Positions 8,378 to 16,544 of a stretch of DNA of 64,000 nucleotides are shown here, piece after piece. The position numbers and the translations under genes were made by a program. Within the stretch, counting starts at the first letter, position 1, and every line of letters begins with the position of its first letter. The notes under the pieces were generated by a model. That model was given only the letters and a program-made list of their open reading frames with translations. It was not told the DNA's origin and made no database searches. Location: positions 186,001 through 250,000 of the forward strand of contig NZ_POWF01000001.1 of NCBI RefSeq assembly GCF_002895005.1. Direction: 5' to 3'. The stretch is from Hanstruepera neustonica (GTDB taxonomy: Bacteria; Bacteroidota; Bacteroidia; Flavobacteriales; Flavobacteriaceae).

Positions 8378-10705
8378 TTAAAAATCTAGCTCATCAGGGA
8401 CTTCTTCACTTGGCAAGTTGTCGCTTGCTTCTTGTTCATAAGTTTCACAATCTACCTCAATAGCAAGCTCTTTTGGTCTTTCAAATTCTGCTTTAGAAAT
8501 ATTAAGTGTATCATCTTCATAACAAGCCTTCATATATACTGCCCAGATAGGTAATGCCATGGCTGCACCTTGACCATAGGTTATAGATGAAAAGTGTGCA
8601 GCACGATCTTCTGCTCCCACCCAAACACCAGTAACTAAATTTGGTACCATACCCATGAACCAACCATCACTTTGGTTTTGCGTCGTTCCCGTTTTACCTG
8701 CAATTGGGTTTTTAAACTCATAAGGATAACCCGTGACTATTTCGCGGTAATCTGCTCGATAGGAATCGGCTCCTTTGGTGCGCAATCGCACACCAGAACC
8801 ACCTTCTGTAACACCTTCCATCAACTTCACAGTTACATAGGCCGTTTCTTCACTAATAACATCACGAGATTCTGGAGTAAATTGATACAAAATAGTGCCA
8901 TTTTTATCCTCAATATGGGTTACCATTACGGGTTTAGTGTAAACCCCTTTATTTGCGAACGTTGCATAAGCTGCAACCATTTCATAAACGTTTAAATCGG
9001 CAGTTCCCAAGGCAATAGAAGGTACTGGTGGAATATTGGATTCTACTCCTAACTTTTCTACCAAATCGATAACCGGTTGTGGACCTACCTTATCAATAAG
9101 CCTTGCCGTAATTGTGTTCACTGAATTGGCCAAGGCTGCTTTAAGAGTTAACTCGCCACCATAAACACCATCAGAATTTTTAGGTGTCCAAGGTTCCAAG
9201 GTTCCATGACGACCCGCTTCTATAGTAATTTGGGAACGCGGCATTTTATAACACGGTGATAAATGTAACTGATCAATAGCGGTTGCATAAACAAATGGCT
9301 TGAAAGTTGAACCCACTTGTCGCTTTCCTTGATTGACATGATCATACTGAAAATGCTTATAATTCATACCACCAACCCAAGCTTTTACATGGCCTGTTTT
9401 AGGGTCCATTGACATCATTCCTGGGTGTAGAAATGATTTATAATATCGCATGGAATCCATAGGCTTCATGATAGTGTCTATTTCACCCTTCCATGAAAAA
9501 ACAGTCATATTAGTTGGTTTATCAAACGAAGCAATAATTTCCTCTTCAGATTTACCTTCTGTTTTCATGACTCGCCACCGCTCCGATTGACGCATTCCGC
9601 GTTTCATCAAGGCATCTATTTCACTATTGCTTAATTCCAGAAATGGTGCTGTTGGATTTCGGTCTGGTGTATTTTGATGATCAAATTCTGCTTGCAGTCG
9701 CGGCATGTGTTGTTGTACAGCATCTTCAGCATATTGCTGCATACGGGAGTCAATAGTTGTATAAACTTTTAAACCATCTCCATACAAGTTGTATTTTTCG
9801 CCATCAGGTTTTGGATTGTTTTTAATCCAGTCCTTCATGAATCCATCTAAATATGCCCGAAAGTAAGTTGCAATTCCGTCTCTATGAGATTGTGGTGAAT
9901 AGCGCAAGCCCAGATCCAAAGCTTGAAGAGAATCTTTAGTTTCTTCAGAAATATAATCATACTTCTCCATCTGATAGAGCACTACATTTCTTCTATTTCG
10001 AGTACCAACTGGATTACGATGTTCTCTTGGATTATAAAGTGATGAATTTTTAAACATCCCTACCAACATAGCCGATTCTTTAATATCCAATTCATTAGGC
10101 TCTTTATCAAAATAAATACTAGCTGCCGAACGAATACCATCAGCATTATTGCCAAAATCATAAATATTAAAATACATAGCTATGATTTCCTCTTTGGTAT
10201 ATTGACGTTCCAAACGTATGGCAATAATCCACTCTTTAGCTTTTTGTAATACCCTTTCAATAATATTTGAAGAGCCTTCACCGTGAAATAACTGTTTGGC
10301 CAATTGTTGTGAAATAGTACTGGCTCCTCCTCCACTACCCAATTTGACTACTGCCCTCAAAGTTCCACGTGCATCAATTCCAGAGTGTTCAAAAAATCGT
10401 GCATCTTCAGTTGCGACCAAAGCATCAACTAAATGTTTTGGTAGTTCATCATACCCTACTGGTGTTCGGTTATCATTAAAATAAAACTTACCCAGCGTTT
10501 TTCCATCAGAAGATATAATTTCTGTAGCTAAATTTGTTTTGGGGTTTTCTAAAACCGTATGGTCAGGCATTTCGCCAAAAACGCCCCAAGATGCCAATAA
10601 AAAAATTAGCACAACAAATAAAATGCCACCTAAAAACAATTTCCAAAACCATCTTACATACCTCTGGAAATCTTGTGTTTGATTTGTTTGTTTCTTTTTA
10701 GCCAT
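8378..10705 (-). CDS. Class A penicillin-binding protein (PBP1A-type transglycosylase/transpeptidase)
   Basis: 775 residues. A cytoplasmic N-terminus is followed by one membrane helix (about 24-45). The GT51 glycosyltransferase domain carries EDARFFEH (catalytic E100), GGASTISQQLAKQLF, and ERQYTKEEIIAMYFN. The transpeptidase domain has all three motifs: S466-TFK469, S528-VN530 and K671-TG673. It polymerises lipid II and cross-links peptidoglycan in the periplasm. It is the third gene of a minus-strand group ricT-like, gldH, PBP; gldH ends 6 nt upstream. This order is familiar from other flavobacteria. The acidic C-terminal tail (about 740-775) is not catalytic. No odd features; all key residues are intact. 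Confidence 0.95.
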   Translation of the reverse strand: MAKKKQTNQTQDFQRYVRWFWKLFLGGILFVVLIFLLASWGVFGEMPDHTVLENPKTNLATEIISSDGKTLGKFYFNDNRTPVGYDELPKHLVDALVATEDARFFEHSGIDARGTLRAVVKLGSGGGASTISQQLAKQLFHGEGSSNIIERVLQKAKEWIIAIRLERQYTKEEIIAMYFNIYDFGNNADGIRSAASIYFDKEPNELDIKESAMLVGMFKNSSLYNPREHRNPVGTRNRRNVVLYQMEKYDYISEETKDSLQALDLGLRYSPQSHRDGIATYFRAYLDGFMKDWIKNNPKPDGEKYNLYGDGLKVYTTIDSRMQQYAEDAVQQHMPRLQAEFDHQNTPDRNPTAPFLELSNSEIDALMKRGMRQSERWRVMKTEGKSEEEIIASFDKPTNMTVFSWKGEIDTIMKPMDSMRYYKSFLHPGMMSMDPKTGHVKAWVGGMNYKHFQYDHVNQGKRQVGSTFKPFVYATAIDQLHLSPCYKMPRSQITIEAGRHGTLEPWTPKNSDGVYGGELTLKAALANSVNTITARLIDKVGPQPVIDLVEKLGVESNIPPVPSIALGTADLNVYEMVAAYATFANKGVYTKPVMVTHIEDKNGTILYQFTPESRDVISEETAYVTVKLMEGVTEGGSGVRLRTKGADSYRADYREIVTGYPYEFKNPIAGKTGTTQNQSDGWFMGMVPNLVTGVWVGAEDRAAHFSSITYGQGAAMALPIWAVYMKACYEDDTLNISKAEFERPKELAIEVDCETYEQEASDNLPSEEVPDELDF

Positions 10706-10711
10706 GAATTA

Positions 10712-11197
10712 TTACTCTAATGGTTTTTCAATTCTAAAACCAACATCCGTTATGCCTTGCAAATTATCCATGCCATCTACCTTACCATTTTCGCGCATAG
10801 CCTGTTGGATTTTAATAGTGTACTGACCTGCTTCATTAAAAACAACACCTTCCTTATACCAGAGTTTATTTTCTTTTACATCGGTAAAACCTGTTCCTAG
10901 CAACTCACCATTTGGTTCTGCCATTTTATATTGCAGGGTATCCTTGATTGTTCTACCATGAGGAAAATTCATCTCGACAATCAAATATAAATTACTAAAC
11001 TGGTAATCGTTATTGTTTCTTAAATTAACAAATAAATTATATGGATTTATGGTGTCTGGAGGGTTGATTTTAAAACTAACAACAGAATCTTTGTGCCATT
11101 CATTTGGCAATGATTTATAAACATCATAAACCCGATTAGAGTCACAAGAAAAGACCACCAAAAGGCATAACACAACAAATATTATATTATTTCGCAT
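10712..11197 (-). CDS. gldH: Gliding motility lipoprotein GldH
   Basis: 161 residues. I choose the ATG at 11197 because it directly precedes a lipoprotein signal (MRNNIIFVVLCLLVVFSC, lipid-bearing C18); an in-frame extension to 11278 would bury it. The mature part matches GldH: YKSLPNEWHKDSVVSF, MNFPHGRTIKDTL and GITDVGFRIEKP. GldH is one of the lipoproteins required for gliding motility and function of the type IX secretion machinery in Flavobacterium; its biochemical role is unknown. The start lies 11 nt inside the end of the RicT-like gene, implying translational coupling, and the PBP gene follows 6 nt later. Confidence 0.9.
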   Translation of the reverse strand: MRNNIIFVVLCLLVVFSCDSNRVYDVYKSLPNEWHKDSVVSFKINPPDTINPYNLFVNLRNNNDYQFSNLYLIVEMNFPHGRTIKDTLQYKMAEPNGELLGTGFTDVKENKLWYKEGVVFNEAGQYTIKIQQAMRENGKVDGMDNLQGITDVGFRIEKPLE

Positions 11198-12359
11198 TAT
11201 TTTTTTTGCTTTGAGGTTTGCGTCTTCTTTTGTTGCTTCTTTTATTTTTACGTTTATTTTTGTGTTTTGGACTATCAAAACGTGTTAAACTATCTTGACC
11301 AACAACGTTTTCAAATTCTGTTTTAGTATTTTCTATTAAGTCTGAAGCATATTCCTCGAGGCTAGTTACTTTCTTTTTTTGCTTGTTAAGGGCTATTATT
11401 TCATTGGCTTGATCGGTTGTGATTTTATGCCAATTCATCCACTCGCCCTCATAAGCATACCACATATGTCCTTTGAAAATATCTGTTTTTTGACAAACAG
11501 CAACTCCTTTTTCAGTTTGAAGTTTAATTTCTGTTTTAGGAAAATCTTTAAGCGCATCTAAATAGGTGTCCAACTCGTAGTTTAAACAACATTTTAGTTT
11601 GCCACATTGGCCAGCCAATTTTAATGGATTTAATGACAGCTGCTGGTATCTTGCGGCCGAAGTGCTAACCGAACGAAAATCAGTTAGCCAAGTTGAACAA
11701 CATAATTCACGTCCACAGGAACCAATACCTCCCAGCCTGGATGCCTCCTGACGAAAACCAACCTGACGCATTTCAATTCTGGTCTTAAACTCTTTCGCAA
11801 AAAGTTTGATTAGTTCTCTGAAATCCACACGATCTTCAGCCGTATAATAGAATGTAGCCTTGCTGGCATCACCTTGAAATTCAATGTCCGATATCTTCAT
11901 TTGAAGTTTTAGGTCAATAGCAAATTGTCTGGCTTTGACTTTCATAGGCTCCTCTCTATCCCTTGCATCGGACCAAATATTAATGTCCTTTTGCGAGGCC
12001 TTACGATAAATTTTAAATGCTTCAGGGTCATCTTCAGACAATTTTTTACGCTTCATTTGAACACGTACCAATTCACCCGTAAGTGTTACCATGCCAACGT
12101 CATGTCCATATTCGGCTTGCGTTGCTACGACATCGCCAATGCTTAATGTGAGGTTCTCGGTATTTTTATAGTATTGTTTTCTACCATTCTTAAAACGAAC
12201 CTCCACCCAATTGAAAGGTTCAATTCCATCTGGTAGCGACATATTAGCCAACCAATCAAAAACCGTTAGTTTATTACAACTGTCCGTTCCGCATGTTCCA
12301 TTGTTCTTACATCCTTTGGGTTGACCATCTTTCCCCGTTGCACACGTTCCACAAGCCAT
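11187..12359 (-). CDS. PSP1/RicT-like regulatory iron-sulfur family protein
   Basis: 390 residues from the ATG at 12359, chosen because flavobacterial homologues begin MACGTC; a frame extending ten residues further lacks support. The PSP1 domain includes the conserved Cys set in IGSCGRELCCSTWL and GQCGKLKCCLNYE. In Bacillus RicT (YaaT) the corresponding cysteines help bind Fe-S clusters in the Ric complex that affects RNA maturation and development. The extra N-terminal Cys-rich patch (MACGTC, GCKNNGTCGTDSC) is a feature of this branch. The tail (about 365-390) is strongly basic (KHKNKRKNKRSNKRRRK), which suggests nucleic-acid or ribosome contact; that is inference. First gene of the operon with gldH and the PBP. 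Confidence 0.85.
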   Translation of the reverse strand: MACGTCATGKDGQPKGCKNNGTCGTDSCNKLTVFDWLANMSLPDGIEPFNWVEVRFKNGRKQYYKNTENLTLSIGDVVATQAEYGHDVGMVTLTGELVRVQMKRKKLSEDDPEAFKIYRKASQKDINIWSDARDREEPMKVKARQFAIDLKLQMKISDIEFQGDASKATFYYTAEDRVDFRELIKLFAKEFKTRIEMRQVGFRQEASRLGGIGSCGRELCCSTWLTDFRSVSTSAARYQQLSLNPLKLAGQCGKLKCCLNYELDTYLDALKDFPKTEIKLQTEKGVAVCQKTDIFKGHMWYAYEGEWMNWHKITTDQANEIIALNKQKKKVTSLEEYASDLIENTKTEFENVVGQDSLTRFDSPKHKNKRKNKRSNKRRRKPQSKKNNAK

Positions 12360-12380
12360 ACATTTTTGGTATATATAGAT

Positions 12381-12400
12381 TCTGAACACTAAAGTTCAGA
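12381..12400. promoter_or_regulatory. Short inverted repeat in the ricT-like leader
   Basis: Perfect 7-bp inverted repeat TCTGAAC / GTTCAGA around a 6-nt loop, 22 nt upstream of the ATG at 12359. It could be a leader hairpin or an operator. There is no T-tract, so it is not a terminator. Confidence 0.35.
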
Positions 12401-12467
12401 AGATAATTAATATTGAAATTTAAAACGTAAAGATAAGATTATTCTAAAGACTTTAAAACGCAAAAGT

Positions 12468-13472
12468 TTAATTGAATTCTATTTCATAATTCAGTCTATT
12501 GGACAAGGTCTTTAGGGTGTCTTTTGATTTAAAAATATTTGAAAAAAGTGTGTTGCTCCAACCTATTTTCTTTGAAAAATCATTGAAAGTTTCCTGTTTC
12601 CAATTAAATCCTTCTTTCCAAAATTTTTGAGGAGAAACGTAACAAAAGGTATAGTCAAATATTAAGCTAGAATCGTTTAGGGCTTTTTTATCAGGAATAT
12701 GATCTGGTGCCAAAAGCGTGATATTATTCTTTTTGCAGTTTTCTCTAATACAATTGATTAAGTCAGGATAGTCTTCTCGAAGGGAATCTAGGTCAAAATC
12801 ATTGTACTCTGTATTTCCAATTTTTTGAATGGGCCTTATCTGAAGAATGTCAAAGCTTTCACCATTAAAATGCTTAAAGAAATCCTTCAGCTCATAGAAA
12901 TTGTCCTTATTAAACGTATAATTGATACGAACCCTAAAGTTGTATTGAGCTTTTAGCTTTTGAAACGCCTTGAATGCGTTGTGGAACTTTTCATAACTCG
13001 CCTTTTTCATGAAGCTTTCATAGCTTTCTTTTGTCACACCATGAAGGGAAATAGTGAACTCATTTAAACCTGCTTTTAGCAAGCTTTCTATTTTTTCTTC
13101 ATCCAACAAATTGGCATTAGTGGTCAATGATATGTAAGGAACTTTAAACGTCTTACCCAAAGTAACAATGTGTTCCAAGTTTTTGTATAACGTAGGCTCT
13201 GTACCACAACCTATTTGAAGTTTTAATGCTCTCTTAAAAATGGCATTGGCCACTTGATCAAGCTCTTCTTCTTTAAATTGACCTTTTAAAGTTTTAACAT
13301 AATCTGCATCCGTAAAGTAACACATTTTGCAACGTAAGTTACAGGCCATAACGGGGTCAAGGTTTACAGCTAAATATCGCCTATTAAATTTATGTAACAG
13401 AAAAAGCCCCAGAAACTTAATTCTGTGGCTTTTTATTTTTCTATTTAACTGTAGCAGCTTGTAAATATCCAT
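12468..13472 (-). CDS. Radical SAM protein of unknown substrate
   Basis: 334 residues. The radical-SAM cluster motif C44-NLR-C48-KM-C51 is intact, preceded by LAVNLDPVMA; GCGTEPTLY occupies the place of the usual GGEP SAM-binding motif and is altered. Further barrel features (SLTTNANLL, FTISLHG) are readable. There is no clear C-terminal SPASM cysteine cluster: the distal half has only isolated Cys residues. The ATG follows the trhO stop codon with no intervening base (TAG then ATG on the minus strand), so the two are surely co-transcribed and probably translationally coupled. That suggests, without proving, a link to tRNA modification. The 3' gap before the RicT-like gene is about 108 nt. 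Confidence 0.85.
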   Translation of the reverse strand: MDIYKLLQLNRKIKSHRIKFLGLFLLHKFNRRYLAVNLDPVMACNLRCKMCYFTDADYVKTLKGQFKEEELDQVANAIFKRALKLQIGCGTEPTLYKNLEHIVTLGKTFKVPYISLTTNANLLDEEKIESLLKAGLNEFTISLHGVTKESYESFMKKASYEKFHNAFKAFQKLKAQYNFRVRINYTFNKDNFYELKDFFKHFNGESFDILQIRPIQKIGNTEYNDFDLDSLREDYPDLINCIRENCKKNNITLLAPDHIPDKKALNDSSLIFDYTFCYVSPQKFWKEGFNWKQETFNDFSKKIGWSNTLFSNIFKSKDTLKTLSNRLNYEIEFN

Positions 13473-14543
13473 CTAGCTCTTTTTGTCCAATACCTCAAAG
13501 ATGTTTCGTAAATCTTTTTTAAAAGGTAAATGATCTGCACGACCTTTTTTGAAAATATCATTGCTATTCCCTTGGCCTTTGCGTAAAGCTTTTTGCTCTT
13601 CATAAGGCAATCTGTTTATTTCCATACAGTTGGTTGAGCAACAATTCTCCATTTTTTCTTTACAACTATCACATTGAATGAATAACAAATGGCAGGCCTC
13701 ATTGGCGCAATTGGTATGTAAATCCGCTGGCTCGCCACATTGATGGCACTGGGCAATGATATCATCAGAAATGCGTTCTGAACGCCTTTGATCAAAAACA
13801 AAATTTTTCCCAATGAATTTGTTCTCCAGTCCTTGTTCCTCAACTTGACGAGCATAATTGATGATGCCTCCTTCCAATTGAAAAACATTTTTAAAACCTT
13901 TATGCTTGTAATAGGCACTTGCTTTTTCACAACGGATGCCTCCTGTACAATACATAACCAACTTTTTATCCTCTTTGTGTTCTCGTAAATCTTCTTCAAT
14001 AATATCCAATGATTCTCTAAAAGTATCCACATCAGGTGTAACCGCATTCTTAAAGTGTCCTATTTCACTTTCGTAGTGGTTTCGCATATCAACCAACACA
14101 ACATCAGGATCTTCAATGAGCTCATTAAATTGTTCTGCTCCAACATGTATCCCTTTGTTGGTCACATCAAATGTTTCGTCATTCAATCCATCAGCGACAA
14201 TCTTGTCGCGAACCTTTACTTTCAGTTTTAAAAAGGCAAAATTATCATGCTCAATAGCGACATTCAATCTCACATTTTCTAGAAATGAAATGGTGTCTAA
14301 ATGTTCTTTGAAATCATTGAAGTTTTCTGCCGGAACTGATAATTGTGCATTGATACCTTCGGTAGCGATGTAAATTCTACCGAGCACATCCATTTTGTCC
14401 CAAGCAAGGAACATGTGATTTCTAAAAAGTTCAGGGTTTTTAATTTTGGCGTATTTATAGAAAGAGATCGTCAAGCGGTCTTTTCCCGCTTGCTCAATTA
14501 AGGCTGCTCTTTCTTTAGCGCTTAAGTTATTGTACAGTTGCAT
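13473..14543 (-). CDS. trhO: tRNA uridine(34) 5-hydroxylase TrhO, rhodanese family
   Basis: 356 residues, the usual size of the long TrhO (YceA) form. It has an N-terminal ferredoxin-like domain (about 20-120), then a rhodanese domain with VLVDMRNHYESEIGHFKNA and the active-site loop YCTGGIRCEKA (catalytic C199). A C-terminal Cys-rich segment (CHQCGEP, then CANEACHLLFIQCDSC) may bind zinc. TrhO uses oxygen to make 5-hydroxyuridine at wobble position 34 of certain tRNAs. A perfect -7 box (TACTTTTG, minus strand 14588-14581) is 38 nt upstream of the ATG, though no good -33 box is seen. First gene of a two-gene unit with the radical-SAM gene. Confidence 0.93.
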   Translation of the reverse strand: MQLYNNLSAKERAALIEQAGKDRLTISFYKYAKIKNPELFRNHMFLAWDKMDVLGRIYIATEGINAQLSVPAENFNDFKEHLDTISFLENVRLNVAIEHDNFAFLKLKVKVRDKIVADGLNDETFDVTNKGIHVGAEQFNELIEDPDVVLVDMRNHYESEIGHFKNAVTPDVDTFRESLDIIEEDLREHKEDKKLVMYCTGGIRCEKASAYYKHKGFKNVFQLEGGIINYARQVEEQGLENKFIGKNFVFDQRRSERISDDIIAQCHQCGEPADLHTNCANEACHLLFIQCDSCKEKMENCCSTNCMEINRLPYEEQKALRKGQGNSNDIFKKGRADHLPFKKDLRNIFEVLDKKS

Positions 14544-14626
14544 GCTATACGAATTTTTAAGGTTAAAGATTTATTTGCTGCAAAAGTACATATTTAATAT
14601 GAATTCTGATTTTAATGACAGTCCAT

Positions 14627-14657
14627 AAAAAAAGCGCTCTGATTTCAGAACGCTTTT
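14627..14657 (-). terminator. Rho-independent terminator of the 30-residue peptide gene
   Basis: A 13-bp stem with one mismatch (arms 14630-14642 and 14645-14657, GC-containing core AGCG / CGCT) runs into seven T on the minus strand. It lies 60 nt past the stop of the small gene at 14718-14810 and before the trhO promoter region. Its presence independently supports a short transcription unit there. Confidence 0.75.
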
Positions 14658-14717
14658 AGTAGACTAACTCGTTATTAATATTTTTTCATTCTTCTAAATC
14701 AAAAAACATAATAAGAG

Positions 14718-14810
14718 CTAACCTCCATCGGCTTTACAGCTACTGTTTATAAATACAACAACTGAAACGCCTAATGCCTTGTTAATTAAAGTTTTCTTAA
14801 TAAATTTCAT
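14718..14810 (-). CDS. Small lipoprotein-like peptide (30 residues), candidate ECF-regulon member
   Basis: Thirty codons from ATG at 14810 to TAG at 14718. The product has a basic start (MKFIKKTLINK), a short hydrophobic run (ALGVSVVVFI) and ends NSSCKADGG, i.e. a signal-peptide-like segment followed by a possible lipidated Cys nine residues... from the hydrophobic core, with a loose lipobox (INSSC). It is too small for most gene finders. Support for it being real: a terminator on the same strand 60 nt downstream, and about 93 nt upstream a 29-bp element identical to the one preceding the ECF sigma cassette at 16043-16071, in the matching orientation. A second possible -7 box (TAATTTTG, minus strand 14851-14844) lies 34 nt upstream. 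Function is unknown. It superficially recalls the tiny 'smalltalk' peptides of Bacteroides, but no homology can be claimed. Confidence 0.55.
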   Translation of the reverse strand: MKFIKKTLINKALGVSVVVFINSSCKADGG

Positions 14811-14902
14811 CTGTACAATTTTTTAAATGTTAAAAAGAGCAGACAAAATTAATCGCACAAAATACGATTGATTTCATAGCAAAAGTTCCCCACTTTATAT
14901 AG

Positions 14903-14931
14903 TAGATGCAAAAAGTGCAAAAAGGTTGCGT
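14903..14931 (-). promoter_or_regulatory. ECF-type promoter, copy 1 (toward the 30-residue peptide)
   Basis: 29 nt identical to 16043-16071 but on the opposite strand. Reading on the minus strand, a GCAACC -35-like box, a 15-nt spacer and a CATCTA -10-like box give the spacing typical of ECF sigma promoters. Transcription would start near 14896 and enter the small gene whose ATG is at 14810. Sequence identity with copy 2 is seen directly; recognition by the local ECF sigma is inference. Confidence 0.6.
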
Positions 14932-14938
14932 AAGATTA

Positions 14939-14968
14939 TTGAAAAAATTAAAACTTATCGTAATTTAG
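14939..14968 (+). promoter_or_regulatory. Probable recA promoter (Bacteroidota type)
   Basis: TTG at 14939-14941, a 19-nt spacer and TAATTTAG at 14961-14968, close to the consensus TTG-N19-TAnnTTTG. The ATG of recA is 31 nt downstream of the -7 box. It lies back-to-back with the ECF-type element at 14903-14931. Confidence 0.45.
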
Positions 14969-14999
14969 CTGACCTATCTAATTAAAAATACAACAACAA

Positions 15000-16001
15000 A
15001 TGAGCAGTGAAAAAGATGCAAAACTAAAAGCGTTAAAGCTAACTTTAGACAAGCTAGATAAGGCCTATGGCAAAGGAACAGTAATGAAAATGAGTGATCA
15101 GGCGGTGGTTGATGTTGATGCCATACCTTCTGGTTCTTTAGGTTTAGATATTGCACTGGGTGTAGGCGGTTATCCAAGGGGACGCGTTATAGAAATTTAT
15201 GGTCCGGAATCTTCTGGTAAAACCACATTAACACTTCATGCCATTGCTGAAGCTCAAAAAGGCGGTGGTATTGCAGCTTTTATTGATGCCGAACACGCAT
15301 TCGATAGGTTTTATGCTGAAAAATTAGGTGTTGATATAGACAACCTAATTATTTCGCAACCTGATAACGGTGAACAAGCATTGGAAATTGCTGATAATTT
15401 AATTCGCTCGGGAGCAATTGACATTGTCGTCATTGATTCTGTGGCAGCCCTAACCCCTAAAAGCGAAATTGAAGGTGAAATGGGTGATTCCAAAATGGGA
15501 TTACATGCCAGATTAATGTCACAAGCCTTAAGAAAGTTAACTGCCTCCATTAGTAAAACAAATTGTACGGTTATTTTTATAAACCAATTGCGAGAAAAAA
15601 TTGGGGTCATGTTTGGCAATCCTGAAACAACAACTGGTGGGAACGCCCTTAAATTTTATGCCTCTGTTAGAATAGACATTAGACGTTCTACCCAAATAAA
15701 AGAAACTGATGGGAATGTAACTGGTAATAAAACTCGTGTAAAAATTGTAAAAAACAAAGTAGCTCCACCATTCAAGACTGCGGAATTTGATATTATGTAC
15801 GGCGAAGGTGTTTCCAAAGTTGGAGAAATATTGGATATTGCTGTTGATCTTGAAATTGTTAAAAAGAGTGGTTCTTGGTTTAGTTATGACGAAACAAAGT
15901 TGGGTCAAGGGCGAGATGCCGTAAAAGCCCTCATAAAAGACAATCCGGAGCTTATGGATGAGCTTGAAAGCAAAATTAGGGAGGCGCTAAAGTCCTCATA
16001 A
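15000..16001 (+). CDS. recA: Recombinase RecA
   Basis: 333 residues, full length. RecA forms the ATP-dependent filament on single-stranded DNA that drives strand exchange and triggers SOS-type responses. Walker [10 protein letters not shown], Walker B region [21 protein letters not shown], loop L2 region [23 protein letters not shown] and the C-terminal domain are all present. It is a single-gene unit with its own promoter and a strong terminator at 16004-16034. No LexA-like box was recognised upstream. What is unusual is the setting: the gene sits between two outward-facing copies of an ECF-type promoter (14903-14931 and 16043-16071). Confidence 0.98.
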   Translation: MSSEKDAKLKALKLTLDKLDKAYGKGTVMKMSDQAVVDVDAIPSGSLGLDIALGVGGYPRGRVIEIYGPESSGKTTLTLHAIAEAQKGGGIAAFIDAEHAFDRFYAEKLGVDIDNLIISQPDNGEQALEIADNLIRSGAIDIVVIDSVAALTPKSEIEGEMGDSKMGLHARLMSQALRKLTASISKTNCTVIFINQLREKIGVMFGNPETTTGGNALKFYASVRIDIRRSTQIKETDGNVTGNKTRVKIVKNKVAPPFKTAEFDIMYGEGVSKVGEILDIAVDLEIVKKSGSWFSYDETKLGQGRDAVKALIKDNPELMDELESKIREALKSS

Positions 16002-16003
16002 TC

Positions 16004-16034
16004 AAAAAAATCCCAAAAATTTGGGATTTTTTTT
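16004..16034 (+). terminator. recA terminator
   Basis: Stem TCCCAAA / TTTGGGA (16011-16026), preceded by an A-run and followed by eight T, starting 3 nt past the recA stop. It insulates recA from the ECF cassette promoter that begins 9 nt later. Confidence 0.85.
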
Positions 16035-16042
16035 ATTTTTTG

Positions 16043-16071
16043 ACGCAACCTTTTTGCACTTTTTGCATCTA
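16043..16071 (+). promoter_or_regulatory. ECF-type promoter, copy 2 (sigma cassette autopromoter)
   Basis: GCAACC (16045-16050), a 15-nt spacer and CATCTA (16066-16071), a layout typical of ECF sigma promoters. Start of transcription is predicted near 16078, giving a leader of about 30 nt before the ATG at 16108. All 29 nt are repeated on the other strand at 14903-14931. ECF sigma genes are often autoregulated, so recognition by the sigma encoded at 16545 is the simplest reading, but it is inferred. Confidence 0.6.
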
Positions 16072-16107
16072 TAGAGTGAACATGTGATTTAAACATTTAA
16101 TAATACC

Positions 16108-16515
16108 ATGAAAAAAATAGTTGTTTGTTTGTTGTTTTTATTGGCACTATCCTGTAGTATTGACGATGGAATGCAGGAAGTTTCATTTGTGATTTTGCCT
16201 GTTGAAAATGCCATTCTTCCAACAGAGTTTGAGCGTAATGAAACTTATGATATTTATCTTGAGTATTTACGACCCACATCATGCCACGGATTCAATGATA
16301 TTTACTATATGAGTGAATCCAATGAAAGAACAGTTGCTATTGTGGCAAATTATTTTCAGGGGAATTATACTTGTACAGATATCGATGCCCTAACAGAAGC
16401 CTCATTTAGATTTAAGGCCACAACCGAAGATTCCTATGTCTTTAAATTTTGGCAAGGTGAAGATGAAAACGGAGAAGATCAATATTTGATTGTTGAGGTT
16501 CCTGTTATAGATTAA
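16108..16515 (+). CDS. Small lipoprotein, first gene of the ECF sigma cassette
   Basis: 135 residues. The start MKKIVVCLLFLLALSCSIDDG is a lipoprotein signal with lipobox LALSC, so the mature protein is probably anchored in the periplasm or outer membrane. The remainder is about 118 residues, rich in beta-forming and acidic segments (FVILPVENAILPTEF, YDIYLEYLRPTSCHGF, YFQGNYTCTD) with two further Cys residues that could form a disulphide. I recognise no named domain. It lies directly behind the ECF-type promoter and 29 nt before the sigma gene, so a role in sensing or signalling for the sigma/anti-sigma pair is plausible. A simple target-gene role is the alternative. Confidence 0.85.
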   Translation: MKKIVVCLLFLLALSCSIDDGMQEVSFVILPVENAILPTEFERNETYDIYLEYLRPTSCHGFNDIYYMSESNERTVAIVANYFQGNYTCTDIDALTEASFRFKATTEDSYVFKFWQGEDENGEDQYLIVEVPVID

Positions 16516-16544
16516 AGTTAGTGTTTAATTAATATTCATGTCAT

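Noticed and set aside
15537-15908. 123-residue frame antisense to recA
   Set aside because: Lies fully within recA on the other strand; its composition follows from recA codons.
14903-16071. recA as an invertible segment between inverted repeats
   Set aside because: No recombinase gene is nearby and each repeat is better explained as an ECF promoter pointing at a start codon.
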